Counted from the first letter of the stretch, positions 1 through 9,526 are shown. The stretch: 64,000 bases of DNA from Paenibacillus sp. MSJ-34 (GCF_018918005.1 NZ_JAHLPR010000030.1:1-64000), one strand, 5' to 3'. The notes: generated from the sequence alone by a model not told the origin. Made by a program: numbers and translations.

Positions 1-141
1 ACGTTGTCGACAAACATAACGATAGGATGATAGTGGGATGCTGACAAGTGTCTCTTTTTTGCATCTTAATTCGGCATTTTTACGCTGCAATATTAGGCAT
101 TTCTATTATGCAATAAACAAGCGGTTAGTCAAACTTTCGAT
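1..141. other. Truncated 5' flank of the tandem-repeat protein
   Basis: This stretch holds no complete gene. In the frame of the following reading frame it has stops at 28-33, 67 and 94, but from about position 118 the translation (…QAVSQTFDV) already aligns with the second repeat of that protein (…VAISQTIKA). Coding homology therefore begins upstream of the first usable start codon, and the part of the domain that should precede it is missing. This suggests an old deletion or rearrangement point around 97-118. Confidence 0.5.
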
Positions 142-1392
142 GTGATGGGGGACAAACCATTTCATGTCAGTGGAATTTTTCAAGTGGAGTACCTTCAAAA
201 CGCAAAAGTCCAATTGTATGTAGATTTTATTAATGAAAATGGAGGATTTATTGGGGCTGATATTACAGAATGGAAAAGCACAGACGGTGGAAATATAACA
301 TTGTCTAGCCACGGAAAGGTTCCTTCCGCTGCGACCAAAGCAATAATTTACGCAATTCTGCGAGCCACGGAAGAGCAAGGAGCAGGAACTATCTTTGTCG
401 ATTCCATTCGATTTAGCTATGAAACCGATACAAATCTTTTATATAATCCGTATTTTGACTCGGATTTTAATCACGATATTTCAAGAGGGTGGAACAAAGC
501 GGTTTGGACTACCGGCACTTCTCAATTTGAAGTCGCTCGCTTCGGCAACAACAACGCGCAAAAAATCGTCGCCTCCGCAATGAAAAGGAACGAGATGGTA
601 GCTATTAGTCAAACCATTAAAGCGGAAAAAGAAAAAGATTATACTATAAGCGGGTTATTTAAAATCGATCAGTTGCAAGGATCGAAGGTTCAACTATACG
701 TTGACTTTATTAATGAAACAGGGGAATTTGTGGGAGCCGACATAACGGAATATGAACATCTAACGTATGGACAGTTTATCGTATTGTCCAATTCCGGAAA
801 AGTTCCTGAAGATGCAGAGAAGGCTATTGTGTATGCAATCATTCGCGGAATTAACGACCAAGCCTCTGGAAGTATTTATGTCGATTCGCTTCATTTCCAA
901 TATACCGTCGAACCGAATCTGTTATCAAATTCCGAGTTCAATATTTATCCGGGTGGTGACGAAATTGCCGACGCTTGGGATAAAGGAACATGGGGGGCTG
1001 ACAATAGCGAGTTTCAAGTCCAGTTGGTTGACGGACAGCATTTACAAAAGATAATAGGCACCGGAATTGACAAAGACGGGGTGGTGGCCGTTTATCAACA
1101 GCTTAAAGTAAATGAGTTGGAAAATTTTAAAGTTGGGGGCTCATTTCATATACCTCATTTGGAGCGCTCGAAACTGCAATTATATGTGGATTTCTATGAT
1201 GCAAATAATCAGTTCATTGGGGCAAATATTACCGAACATCTACATCCTACTCTTGATTATATTCGTTTGCAAAATCAAGGACAAGTACCGGAACATGCGG
1301 TAAGAGCCACTGTCTATGTCATAATTCGTGGGGTGGAGGATAAGGCTTCTGGAACTGTAAATGTTCATCAGGTTAGCTTTAGATATGTATGA
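142..1392 (+). CDS. Tandem carbohydrate-binding-like repeat protein, 5'-truncated remnant
   Basis: The 416-residue reading frame holds three copies of a domain of about 135 residues, of the jelly-roll carbohydrate-binding type (CBM4/9-like). Each repeat has the landmarks 'NLL.N..F', a tryptophan-rich strand, 'QLYVDF', a 'GA(D/N)ITE' turn and 'A.VY(A/V)I.RG'. The first copy lacks its N-terminal half. No signal peptide and no catalytic domain are present, and no ribosome binding site precedes the GTG at 142 or the ATG at 145. A family member would normally be secreted and attached to an enzyme or S-layer module, so this is probably the 3' end of a larger extracellular gene that lost its front, i.e. 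a pseudogene or silent fragment. The domain identification is from pattern only. Confidence 0.55.
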   Translation: MMGDKPFHVSGIFQVEYLQNAKVQLYVDFINENGGFIGADITEWKSTDGGNITLSSHGKVPSAATKAIIYAILRATEEQGAGTIFVDSIRFSYETDTNLLYNPYFDSDFNHDISRGWNKAVWTTGTSQFEVARFGNNNAQKIVASAMKRNEMVAISQTIKAEKEKDYTISGLFKIDQLQGSKVQLYVDFINETGEFVGADITEYEHLTYGQFIVLSNSGKVPEDAEKAIVYAIIRGINDQASGSIYVDSLHFQYTVEPNLLSNSEFNIYPGGDEIADAWDKGTWGADNSEFQVQLVDGQHLQKIIGTGIDKDGVVAVYQQLKVNELENFKVGGSFHIPHLERSKLQLYVDFYDANNQFIGANITEHLHPTLDYIRLQNQGQVPEHAVRATVYVIIRGVEDKASGTVNVHQVSFRYV

Positions 1393-1459
1393 GTAATCTA
1401 GAGGGATTCGTTTTGCTTAGAAGGTTAAGTTCTTTTTGGGTATATGGAGGTATACAGTA

Positions 1460-2089
1460 ATGAACGACAGCAATCGTCCTGTTTTTTCGCTGAATATAAC
1501 GGTACAAGAGTTCGACAATCACTATTGGTACAAGACGGAATTGATTGATATTTGTCGCCGCTGCCGTCTCCATGTTTCGGGAACAAAGGGAGAGCTGGAA
1601 GCGAGAATTCGCAATTTGCTGAAGGGGGAACGAGTCGACGATGCCCGCCGAGCGGCCGCAACCCGACGGCAAAGCCGGCAATTGCAAGAAATCACGCCGG
1701 AGACCAGGCTCATTCCCGAAGGATTCAAGTTTAATCGTCAGGCGAGGGAGTTTTTTGCCGCTTATTTCAAGCGGGACAAGTTTTCGTTTACGAAAGAAAT
1801 GGCGGCAGCGCTGCGTGAAGCCGAACGCAATGACGATCACGACATGACGGTTGCCGATCTGATCGCGGTCTATGAAGGAAAGAGGCGCGTCGACAATCCT
1901 GACGAGTCAAGCTACCAATGGAACCGTTTCGTGCAGGATTTCAATCGGGATCCGCAGTCGAGACAGATCGGCCATAACCGGATGCGGATTGCGGCGGAAT
2001 TATGGAAGCACGTACGGGACAACCCGGGGGACAAACGGTATTCCCCGGAGCTTTTGACCGAATATTTGAACCGCTCGCGCCAGACATGA
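1460..2089 (+). CDS. SAP domain / DUF6434-like protein
   Basis: The 209-residue protein starts at ATG 1460, placed by GGAGG at 1446-1450 with nine bases of spacing; an in-frame TTG at 1436 has no such site. The N-terminal half (about residues 15-55) resembles a SAP helix-extended-loop-helix DNA-binding motif ('KTELIDICRRCRLHVSGTK'). The following part, with 'FKFN..AREFFA.YF', matches what I recall of the DUF6434 region found with SAP domains in Firmicutes. It is soluble and basic. A DNA-associated role is inferred only from the SAP motif; the specific function is unknown. It is transcribed towards the convergent lipoprotein gene and ends before a shared terminator. Confidence 0.7.
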   Translation: MNDSNRPVFSLNITVQEFDNHYWYKTELIDICRRCRLHVSGTKGELEARIRNLLKGERVDDARRAAATRRQSRQLQEITPETRLIPEGFKFNRQAREFFAAYFKRDKFSFTKEMAAALREAERNDDHDMTVADLIAVYEGKRRVDNPDESSYQWNRFVQDFNRDPQSRQIGHNRMRIAAELWKHVRDNPGDKRYSPELLTEYLNRSRQT

Positions 2090-2183
2090 GGACTTGATCC
2101 AAGGAAGCCATTACATCCGATTGAGTTCCCTTCGCATGATAACCATAGAGTTTTAGACTAACATTTGAGTTAGCGCGGCAAAA

Positions 2184-2206
2184 AACAACCGTCCGAGACG
2201 GTTGTT
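2184..2206. terminator. Bidirectional intrinsic terminator
   Basis: A perfect 10-bp stem (AACAACCGTC / GACGGTTGTT) closes a 3-base loop and is followed by CTCTTC on the plus strand and preceded by an A-run that gives TTTTTT on the minus strand. It lies between the convergent SAP-domain gene and the lipoprotein gene and can serve both, more strongly the minus strand. Confidence 0.75.
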
Positions 2207-2269
2207 CTCTTCAACCACGAGGGGAATAGCTTGATTTAAATCATAGTTTGCAATCGATGCTCTCCTTTC

Positions 2270-3292
2270 TTATTTTAATTTCCAGGATAGGACTATTTTC
2301 TCGAATTCATTTTCGTTTAGTTCATCAGACTGATCGGCTTCGATGAAAATAACGGTTTCGTCTAAAAAAATGTAGCAATATTGTTTGATTACCGATTTCG
2401 ATGTTTCTGTTTCGATACCGGATACATACGAGATGTTGGCGGGATGGCCATGTATCTCAACATCCTTCGAATCTATAACCTTTAATTCGGAATAATAATT
2501 TCGCTGCAAATTCATCTTGTCCAAGAACGCCTGCCTATCTTCGGCAAGAACGGTTTGTTGAAGATTCGTGACACCTAGAGCAGGTTCGCCTGCAGGAACA
2601 GGGAACACACCGCCTTTACTGTATAGCTCCAATAAGCCGTATTGTTTTGACAGCTTCCAATCGGTTGGCAAGTCAAGCGAATAGTATGTATCCGATTCGG
2701 AGGATGTACCCACCCATCGGAAGGAGGCCAGCATGTTAGTAATTTGATCTTCAATGAGGGTAAATTGCTCTTCCGGAGCGGCTACCTGGATTTGTCCTAT
2801 TTTTTGCTCCTCACTTTCCAGTAGATAAATCCATTGCGTATACGAGAACCCATCCTTAACGAGACTGCATTTGAGGAGAAGCGCCCGGGCTTTCTTGGCA
2901 GTATGTAATATCTCTTTTGAAACGAGCTCTAACCCTTTGGTTTGCAGCGTGTCTGCGGTGAACAGATTGTCAAAATAGTTAATGGCTTGCGTTCCATCAG
3001 GTACGGGAAGTTCCATGACCAAAATACTGGTTTGGTGGGTTAGGCTCTCATAACTGACAAATCCGCTTGCTTGCTGAAAATCACCCACTGGAGCAAAGCT
3101 CAAGGATGTTCCCGGAATGGTCACATATCCGTCTTCTGGTTCAGCCTTCGTTTCTTCCATCTGGACAAGCGTTACGGGTTTTTCCGAAGCAGCCGAACCG
3201 GAATTGCTGCTGTCGCCGGTAGTGGCGGGAGATGAGCCACAGCCTACTAATAAAGATAATAAAGCAATAAGTGTCATTACCTTGTTGTACAC
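2270..3292 (-). CDS. Hypothetical lipoprotein
   Basis: The 340-residue protein begins with a GTG at 3292, supported by AAAGGCGG about seven bases upstream; the nearby ATG is in another frame. A signal peptide ends in the lipobox LLVG-C (Cys about residue 18), followed by a Ser/Thr/Ala-rich linker, so it should be anchored to the outer face of the membrane. The rest has two similar halves, each ending in a strand containing 'SF.W' or 'LSWK' ('MLASFRWVG' near residue 190 and 'IVLSWKLK' at the end), which suggests a duplicated domain. I do not recognise the family. It is monocistronic and convergent with the SAP-domain gene. Confidence 0.75.
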   Translation of the reverse strand: MYNKVMTLIALLSLLVGCGSSPATTGDSSNSGSAASEKPVTLVQMEETKAEPEDGYVTIPGTSLSFAPVGDFQQASGFVSYESLTHQTSILVMELPVPDGTQAINYFDNLFTADTLQTKGLELVSKEILHTAKKARALLLKCSLVKDGFSYTQWIYLLESEEQKIGQIQVAAPEEQFTLIEDQITNMLASFRWVGTSSESDTYYSLDLPTDWKLSKQYGLLELYSKGGVFPVPAGEPALGVTNLQQTVLAEDRQAFLDKMNLQRNYYSELKVIDSKDVEIHGHPANISYVSGIETETSKSVIKQYCYIFLDETVIFIEADQSDELNENEFEKIVLSWKLK

Positions 3293-3676
3293 GAGATTCC
3301 GCCTTTCATAATCATCATCATATTTGGATGGTAAAGATGCTTCTACAATATATCGGAAAGTAACAGTCGACTTTTGATACTTGTACCAGGCGGGTAGAGT
3401 GAAAGAAAGTAGAGGGTTTTAAAATGGTTTACCGGGTATTCATGCCATAGGTTGAATTTCGGTTGCCTTTTCGGTAATATAAAACATGAACTGGAAAACT
3501 GCAGCTAGGGTTCCGCCGTTGTTGCTTGCGGGTCTGCGACCGAGGGCTGCATCTTTTGCGCCATGCAAAAGGCACCTATTGACATAAAAGGTCCGAGGGG
3601 AAAGGTTCAGCGTATTTGTGATGCGTTGAAATCTTTCTTCTCGGATTTTTGTTATTTTAGAGGAGGCAGGAGAGGT
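3293..3676. other. Intergenic region with one hairpin
   Basis: This gap separates the divergent lipoprotein and Nudix genes and should hold both promoters, but no clear -35/-10 pair could be chosen. The one structured feature is a 7-bp inverted repeat, CTTTTGC…GCAAAAG at 3553-3571. A single motif GAACTGGAAAACTGCAGCT near 3488 resembles half-sites of the quadruplet repeats described elsewhere in the window. An in-frame extension of the Nudix gene to 3563 is not supported by a ribosome binding site. Confidence 0.4.
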
Positions 3677-4114
3677 ATGAAAATCGATGAAATTCGGCCG
3701 GGCGTGGCCGTGATCGTGATGGACGGGAACAATCGGGTATTGCTGCAAAAACGTTCCGACGTTGGGTTATGGGGAATCCCGTCGGGTCATGTGGAGCCGG
3801 GAGAAACGGTGGCCGAAGCCGCGGTGCGGGAAGTCCGCGAAGAAACGAATTTGCATATACGTATTTTGAAGCTAATAGGCGTTTACTCCGAACCGAGTTC
3901 TCAAGTGTTTGTTTATCCGAACGGGAGAACGGTACATTTTGTAACGACATGTTTTTTAGCCGATATCGTAGGGGGAGAGCTTCGCTGCAACTCTGCGGAA
4001 TCGCTGGACGTCGCATTTTTCCCTGTAACCGATTTGCCTTCAGGGCTGCTGAATATGCATCCTAGATGGTTGGAGGATGCGCTTGCGCATTGTGAACGAG
4101 CCTTTATTCGTTAA
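3677..4114 (+). CDS. Nudix hydrolase
   Basis: The 145-residue protein starts at ATG 3677, preceded by AGGAGG (3661-3666) and a second GGAGAGG closer in. The Nudix box lies at residues 37-58: Gly37, Glu43 and the core REVREET at 51-57, which would bind Mg2+ for hydrolysis of a nucleoside diphosphate linked to a moiety X. The usual glycine after the EE pair is replaced ('EETNL'), a small deviation seen in some members. The surrounding fold (GVAVIV, LLQKR, WGIPSGHVE) is typical. The substrate cannot be told from sequence. The gene is followed by a double hairpin before the convergent secreted protein. Confidence 0.88.
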   Translation: MKIDEIRPGVAVIVMDGNNRVLLQKRSDVGLWGIPSGHVEPGETVAEAAVREVREETNLHIRILKLIGVYSEPSSQVFVYPNGRTVHFVTTCFLADIVGGELRCNSAESLDVAFFPVTDLPSGLLNMHPRWLEDALAHCERAFIR

Positions 4115-4143
4115 GTATCGGCGGTCATGGCGAGGCAAAAAAA

Positions 4144-4185
4144 GGGAGGCTCATCGGCCTCCCGCATGCCGCTAATACTAGCGGC
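4144..4185 (-). terminator. Terminator pair between convergent genes
   Basis: Two hairpins stand side by side: GGGAGGC/GCCTCCC (4144-4163) and GCCGCTA/TAGCGGC (4168-4185). Read on the minus strand the first is followed by a run of seven T, making a strong intrinsic terminator for the secreted protein gene. Read on the plus strand the second is followed by TTCTCTTATT and may end the Nudix transcript. Confidence 0.8.
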
Positions 4186-4190
4186 TTCTC

Positions 4191-5402
4191 TTATTCATTC
4201 CATTCGATCGTTTGCAATTCCTTCGTTGTGCCGTTGAAAACCGCTAAACGGCCGTTCCCCAACCATAATGCCCGGATATCTTGGAGACCCGACACGCCAA
4301 CGATCCACTCCAGCGGATCGGCAGCGGCGATCCGGAATCCGTTGTTTTTGTCCAACCAGGAATAGAAATAGCCGTCGGCCTCCAGACTCATATACCGCTG
4401 GTCCCGATCGACAAGCGATTGAACTTTTTTGCCGTTCTCGATTTTATATACCGCTTGTTGCTTGTAATCGTAGTCGAACAGATGGCTTCCCGTCGCCTTA
4501 TAAGGCGTGAAACCTTCGGATTTCGCCACCCACTGCTGCTTGCCTTGCGGGGAGTAAGAATAGAGCTTGAACCATTCCGCGCCGTTCAACCGTTTGGACA
4601 TCATCACCGCATACGAGCCGTCCTCTAGGAAGAACGTGTCCCAATACGACTCGTTCGGATATTTGGCTTGGGCGATCAATTTGTTCTGTTCGTTTTTCAA
4701 GCTGACAGTGACTTCGAATCCGCCTTTTGCGTTTTTGGAAGTAACGTAGACGTATTTGTTATGGCCGAATTGCTGCAATGTCCCGGAAGCGGTTTTGGAC
4801 TGGGCGAGCTTTCCTTCCGAATCGTAATAGCTCAGCTTGGAAGAACCGCCAGTACTGTAAGCGACGAGCAGCGTTCCGTTCGGCATGATCCAATAGTTCC
4901 ATGCGAAGAAGGTGCCTTTGGTGGGCAAGGGGTGAGTAACATGCCGCGTAATGGCGCCGGTCTGCGCGTCGACGGTATGCAGACTCATCGTCTTCTTGTC
5001 TTTCGTTTCCGTTTCCAGCAAAATTTCGCCGTTCGCCTCCACTTTTACGGGCGTTCTCTTGATATTATATTTGGTACCGAACGAGGTACGCCATTTCGTT
5101 TGGCCTGTGTCGATCTCCACCGCTTTGAAGAGGAGCTCCTCCGCTTCGGTTTCATAGGCAACGATGAGCAGCTTGCCGGACGGGTCTTTAAACCAGCCCA
5201 ATAAATAATAGATTTCCGATTGCTGCAAGTTCCATAACTGCGAGTAGGATGCAGGCTGCCATTGCCCCGATGAAGCCGGCACTTCGATGGCGATCTCTTC
5301 CGTATCTCCGGGTAGGGTGGCGTGAACGGTTTGACCGGCGGCTGGCAGAACCAACAGTATAGATAGCGCCAAGGCAAAACATTGTGATATCCATTTGTTC
5401 AT
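4191..5402 (-). CDS. Secreted beta-propeller-like protein
   Basis: The 403-residue protein has a Sec signal peptide (KWISQCFALALSILLVLPA, cleavage near 'GQTVHA') and no transmembrane segment afterwards, so it is probably exported. The mature part is a series of beta-rich blades with recurrent 'DA.TG', 'DTGQT.W', 'YDSEGKLA' and 'YSPQGKQQWV' motifs, reminiscent of PQQ-type propellers, though blade boundaries are irregular. No catalytic motif is visible. The start ATG at 5402 has GGAAGGAG about a dozen bases upstream. It is divergent from pepT and ends at a strong terminator. Its function is unknown. Confidence 0.75.
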   Translation of the reverse strand: MNKWISQCFALALSILLVLPAAGQTVHATLPGDTEEIAIEVPASSGQWQPASYSQLWNLQQSEIYYLLGWFKDPSGKLLIVAYETEAEELLFKAVEIDTGQTKWRTSFGTKYNIKRTPVKVEANGEILLETETKDKKTMSLHTVDAQTGAITRHVTHPLPTKGTFFAWNYWIMPNGTLLVAYSTGGSSKLSYYDSEGKLAQSKTASGTLQQFGHNKYVYVTSKNAKGGFEVTVSLKNEQNKLIAQAKYPNESYWDTFFLEDGSYAVMMSKRLNGAEWFKLYSYSPQGKQQWVAKSEGFTPYKATGSHLFDYDYKQQAVYKIENGKKVQSLVDRDQRYMSLEADGYFYSWLDKNNGFRIAAADPLEWIVGVSGLQDIRALWLGNGRLAVFNGTTKELQTIEWNE

Positions 5403-5562
5403 TTTCGATCAATCTCCTTCCGTATCAGCTATGCTTACATATCGGCATGACGCAGGTCTAATTGAATAGATCGAAATGGTTCCGCTTAGGATCCGGTGGA
5501 GTATTGCAGCATCGTTCGTGTTAATATATAAAGAGATAAAAAGCGACTGGAGTGATGATGCA

Positions 5563-6795
5563 TTGAAAAACGAGATCATTCAACGGTTTACGACCTATGT
5601 CAAAGTCGACACGCAGTCCAATGACGAGAGCGATGCTTGTCCGACTACGCTCGGGCAGCTTGAACTGGCGCGCATGCTTGTGGATGAATTGCAAGAGATC
5701 GGCATGGAAGAGGTGACAATGGACGAGAACGGATACGTTATGGCCACCTTGCCCTCGAATACGGAGAAAGATGTGCCTACGATCGGGTTTCTGGCCCATA
5801 TGGATACGGCGACCGATTTTACCGGGGCGGGCGTGAATCCGCAAATCGTCGAGAACTATGACGGAAACGATATCGTTCTGAACAAGGCGCTCAATGTGGT
5901 GCTGTCGCCGCAAGATTTCCCGGAATTGGCAGGGTACATAGGCCATACGCTCATTACGACCGACGGAACAACGCTGCTCGGAGCGGACGATAAAGCGGGG
6001 ATCGCCGAGATTATGACCGCGATGGCGCATCTGATACGGCATCCCGAGATCAAGCATGGCAAGATTAGGGTCGGCTTCACGCCGGACGAGGAGATCGGAA
6101 GAGGTCCGCATCGCTTCGACGTGGCCGCTTTCGGCGCCCGTTACGCCTATACGATGGACGGGGGACCGCTCGGGGAACTGGAATATGAAAGCTTCAATGC
6201 CGCCGAAGCCAAAATTACGGTCAAAGGGAAAAACGTGCATCCCGGAACGGCGAAAGGCAAAATGGTAAACGCCGCCAAAATCGCCATGGAACTGCACGGC
6301 AAATTGCCTGCGCAGGAAGCGCCGGAATATACGGAAGGCTATGAAGGCTTCTATCATCTAGTCTCCATTAGCGGGAATGTAGAAGTGACGCAGATGCGCT
6401 ATATTATTCGCGACTTCGACAGGGAAAAGTTCAACGGCCGCAAATCTTTTATGGAAAAGATCGTCGCAGACCTGCAAACGGCTTACGGTGCGGAAAATAT
6501 CATCTTGGACATGAAAGATCAATATTATAACATGCGGGAAAAGATAGAACCGGTCAAGGAAATCGTCGACATCGCTTATGAAGCGATGCAAAATCTGGGC
6601 ATTCGCCCGATCGTTAACCCGATTCGCGGCGGCACGGACGGTTCGCAGCTTTCGTATATGGGGCTGCCGACACCGAATATTTTCACCGGCGGCGAAAATT
6701 ATCACGGCAAGTTCGAATATGTGTCGGTCGATAATATGGTCAAGGCGACGAATGTCATTATCGAAATCGCGAAACTGTTCGAACAGAAGGCTTGA
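5563..6795 (+). CDS. pepT: Peptidase T (tripeptide aminopeptidase)
   Basis: This zinc aminopeptidase of family M20 removes the N-terminal residue from tripeptides in the cytoplasm. From a TTG start at 5563 (GGAG at 5549-5552) the protein has 410 residues and begins '[18 protein letters not shown]', essentially the start of Bacillus PepT, so longer upstream starts are rejected. Metal and catalytic residues are visible as HMD (His79, Asp81), GAD at 140-142 and the PDEEIGRG block (Glu176-Glu177); the C-terminal '[17 protein letters not shown]' is also conserved. It stands alone, divergent from the secreted propeller protein, with a probable terminator downstream. Confidence 0.96.
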   Translation: MKNEIIQRFTTYVKVDTQSNDESDACPTTLGQLELARMLVDELQEIGMEEVTMDENGYVMATLPSNTEKDVPTIGFLAHMDTATDFTGAGVNPQIVENYDGNDIVLNKALNVVLSPQDFPELAGYIGHTLITTDGTTLLGADDKAGIAEIMTAMAHLIRHPEIKHGKIRVGFTPDEEIGRGPHRFDVAAFGARYAYTMDGGPLGELEYESFNAAEAKITVKGKNVHPGTAKGKMVNAAKIAMELHGKLPAQEAPEYTEGYEGFYHLVSISGNVEVTQMRYIIRDFDREKFNGRKSFMEKIVADLQTAYGAENIILDMKDQYYNMREKIEPVKEIVDIAYEAMQNLGIRPIVNPIRGGTDGSQLSYMGLPTPNIFTGGENYHGKFEYVSVDNMVKATNVIIEIAKLFEQKA

Positions 6796-6838
6796 GCGCT
6801 GTTTGCCGCAAGAGGCGAGCGCCGTGACGGCGAAGGGA

Positions 6839-6869
6839 GGGGCTGTTCCTTTTAGGGGGCAGCCTCTTT
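6839..6869 (+). terminator. Probable pepT terminator
   Basis: GGGGCTG (6839-6845) pairs with CAGCCTC (6860-6866) with one G-T wobble, followed by TTTG. It lies 44 bases after the pepT stop. The loop is large and the T-run short, so strength is uncertain. Confidence 0.45.
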
Positions 6870-7076
6870 GCTATGGGCGGTCTGTGCCGCGAGGGCATGT
6901 GGCACGGGATGTTGTGCGTGGGGGGAACTGCGTGGCGGGTTGAAGGCTCAGCGCGTAGGCGTGCGTGTGATACGTGGATCGCAGGCTGGCAGGACTAGCG
7001 GCGAGGTGTGGTGCGGGACGTTGGACGCGTGGGCAGAGTGCCGCGAAGCGCCGCAGGTTCGAGCTCTCGTTCGGGA

Positions 7077-7262
7077 GTAGCTGCAATTATCCATTTAAAT
7101 TTATAAAAATAGGGGGCCAACGTGGTAGTAACTGCAAAAATCCAGTTATTTCCGGGCGTTTGTGCCATTTTGTCGATTTAGCGAGGGTAGCAAATGGATA
7201 TTTGCAGTAATTTCGCTCGAAATTGTCCCGATCCGGAAAAATAGATGGAAAATTGCAGCTAC
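7077..7262. repeat. Quadruplet intergenic repeat, type A copy 1
   Basis: Four copies of a CTGCAAwwATCCA motif lie in a 186-bp span. Two face forward (starting at 7077 and 7128, 51 bp apart) and two are inverted (TGGATATTTGCAG ending near 7210 and TGGAAAATTGCAG ending at 7262, about 52 bp apart). The arrangement is symmetric about the centre and can fold as nested stems. The sequence between the motifs is less conserved. It occupies part of the 736-bp gap between pepT and the TetM-like gene. No coding potential is evident. Confidence 0.75.
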
Positions 7263-7306
7263 TGGGTGTGGTGCGACCAATAGTGCTGGCGTCGAGCATA
7301 ATGTAT

Positions 7307-7473
7307 ATTAGAGTAACGTCGAACGTGTACGTCCATTATCGTAACACCGAGCATGTGCGTGGATTAACAATTATAGCGAACATGTGTACATTAGAGCAAC
7401 ACTGAGCATGTGCATACATTAGCGTAACATCGAGTATGTGAGCGCATTAGCATAACATCGAGCAAGTGCCTCC
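7307..7473. repeat. Tandem 28-bp repeat, six units
   Basis: Six diverged head-to-tail units start at 7307, 7335, 7363, 7390, 7418 and 7446, giving lengths of 28, 28, 27, 28, 28 and 28 bp. The consensus is roughly ATTAGCGTAACATCGAGC followed by ATGTG and a variable end. It ends about 60 bases beyond the 3' end of the minus-strand TetM-like gene. The units have no variable spacers, so this is not CRISPR; it behaves like a minisatellite. Confidence 0.8.
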
Positions 7474-7531
7474 TATAAGCGGCAATGGTGCCTCCACCCT
7501 TGCCGCAACGCCGCCCGCTCCCCGAAGCGCG

Positions 7532-9484
7532 CTAACAGTGCATATGGCGCTCCGCTTCGTCCCACGGCACGACATACCCTTGTCCCTTCGAGCAGAAGAT
7601 GGACGAGGACGTGTACGCCGGGTCGGCGTCTTTGTTGTACGCTTTCCTCGCGATCACTTCCTCCGGGTTATGGCACTTGCCGTAACCTCCGAACGCCAGC
7701 CGGATCGAGCCCTTCCCTTGCGTAAACGAAGCGAGCTCGGCGCTATAACGGATAAACGTGGCGACCGGAACTTTCCCGGTAATGACGGCTTTGCCGCCGG
7801 AGAACTCGGGCGGATCGAACGTGCCGTGCGCCTTCTGCATATCTGTCATGACCCTTCCCATATCGTCGGCGTCGACTCGTATTTTCACATCGTAATAGGG
7901 TTCGAGCAGTACGTTGTCCGCTTGCTCCAGCCCTTGCCGCAGCGCGCGGAACGTCGCCTCCCGGAAATCGCCCCCGCTCGTGTGCTTGTTATGCGCCCGG
8001 CCTTTCAACAACGTAATGCGCATGTCCGTGACCGGCGCTCCCGTAAGCAGCCCGTGATGATCGCGCTCATGCACATGCTGCTCGACCGCATGCTGATAAT
8101 TGACCGTTAACACGTCGGGGTGGCAGTTGTTCTCGAATACGATTCCGCTGCCGGGCGGAGCGGGCTCCAGCCTTAGATGCACCTCGGCGTAATGGCCCAG
8201 CGGTTCGAAATGGCCGCAGCCGGTCACAGCGGATGCGATCGTTTCCTTATACAATATTTCCGGCGTATCGAACGACACGTCGATATGAAACCGCTCCTTG
8301 ACCACCTGCTCCAGCACCTCGAGCTGAATGACGCCCATGACATGAAGGTGAATTTCCTGCAAATGCTCGTCCCATACGACACGGAGGGAAGGATCCTCGG
8401 CATCCAGCAGACGGAAGCATCGCAGCACTTCCTTCGGGTGCAAGGAAGGAGGATAGACGACTTTCGAGACAAGCGTCGGTACGATCTCGTACACCGCCTG
8501 TTGCCGCAGCGCGCCAATCCCGTCGCCGATCGAGACGGCCGACAATCCGGTGACCGCGAATAGCTGTCCGGCTTCCACCCGATCCGTGTTGTCATATTTA
8601 TGGCCGTTATAGATTCGAATGGATGTCACTTTCTCCGCGATCGCCTGCTCCGTTCCTGCGGCGCTGACGATTTCATCCCGGATGTGCAGCGTGCCGCGCA
8701 GCGCTTTAATAAAAGCAATGCGGGCGCCTTGTTCGTCGTGGCGGATTTTGTAGACCAAGCCCGCAAAATCGCCCTGATTCGAATAATGGCATACCGTCCA
8801 ACGGTCGAGCTGCTCCAGAAACTCCGCAATGCCGATATCCAGCAAAGCGGAGCCGCAGGCGCAAGGAAACAGCCGCCGTTCGTTTACCATGCTCTTCATC
8901 GCTTCCAACCAGGCATCCCGGTCATAAGCCTCTTCCATATATAGCTCCAGCAGCTTGTCGTCGCGCTCGGCGATGAATGCGATCAATTCGTCGTCCATGC
9001 GTCCATCATCGTTCAAGGAGGCGACATCGCACACATCCGGGGTCAAGTTCAACCGGATCTCATCCGTCACCCGCCGGACATCCGCCCCGATCCGATCCGT
9101 CTTGTTAATAAAGAACAAAGTCGGCACCTTATGCTTGCTTAACAAATGCCAAACCGTCTCCGTATGGCCCTGCACGCCTTCGACCGCGCTTACGACAACG
9201 ATCGCGTAATCCATCACTTGGACGGCCCGCTCCATTTCCGCGGAGAAGTCGACATGTCCCGGCGTGTCGATCAGCGTATAGGTTTTGCCTTTATAGCGCA
9301 TTTCGGCCTGATCCGCAAAGATCGTAATGCCGCGTTCCTTCTCGAGTTCGTGTCCGTCCAGGAAAGATTGGCGGTCGTCTACCCGTCCCCGGGTTCGAAT
9401 GCTGTTCGTATGAAAGAGCAACTGCTCGGCCAACGTCGTTTTGCCTGCGTCCACATGGGCGAACATGCCGATCGTAATGTTCAT
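7532..9484 (-). CDS. TetM/TetO-type ribosomal protection GTPase homologue
   Basis: The 650-residue protein belongs to the EF-G-like translational GTPases. From the ATG at 9484 (GAGG eight bases upstream; a GTG nine bases further out is possible) it shows the P-loop AHVDAGKT (9-16), the switch element ERGITI, DTPGH (73-77) and NKTD (127-130). The later EF-G-like domains extend to the C-terminus. Its length matches TetM and TetO, which displace tetracycline from the ribosome. The C-terminal tail (…VPWDEAERHMHC) differs from the classical resistance proteins, and it sits in a chromosomal context behind a TPR gene with a 42-bp gap and no mobile element. It may therefore be an intrinsic ribosome-rescue or resistance factor; resistance cannot be claimed from sequence. 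Confidence 0.85.
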   Translation of the reverse strand: MNITIGMFAHVDAGKTTLAEQLLFHTNSIRTRGRVDDRQSFLDGHELEKERGITIFADQAEMRYKGKTYTLIDTPGHVDFSAEMERAVQVMDYAIVVVSAVEGVQGHTETVWHLLSKHKVPTLFFINKTDRIGADVRRVTDEIRLNLTPDVCDVASLNDDGRMDDELIAFIAERDDKLLELYMEEAYDRDAWLEAMKSMVNERRLFPCACGSALLDIGIAEFLEQLDRWTVCHYSNQGDFAGLVYKIRHDEQGARIAFIKALRGTLHIRDEIVSAAGTEQAIAEKVTSIRIYNGHKYDNTDRVEAGQLFAVTGLSAVSIGDGIGALRQQAVYEIVPTLVSKVVYPPSLHPKEVLRCFRLLDAEDPSLRVVWDEHLQEIHLHVMGVIQLEVLEQVVKERFHIDVSFDTPEILYKETIASAVTGCGHFEPLGHYAEVHLRLEPAPPGSGIVFENNCHPDVLTVNYQHAVEQHVHERDHHGLLTGAPVTDMRITLLKGRAHNKHTSGGDFREATFRALRQGLEQADNVLLEPYYDVKIRVDADDMGRVMTDMQKAHGTFDPPEFSGGKAVITGKVPVATFIRYSAELASFTQGKGSIRLAFGGYGKCHNPEEVIARKAYNKDADPAYTSSSIFCSKGQGYVVPWDEAERHMHC

Positions 9485-9526
9485 GGGAGACACCTCGTAC
9501 CTCGTAGTGAATGATGATGTATAAAA

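Noticed and set aside
7307-7473. Possible CRISPR array
   Set aside because: The 28-bp units are directly adjacent without unique spacers and no cas genes are present.
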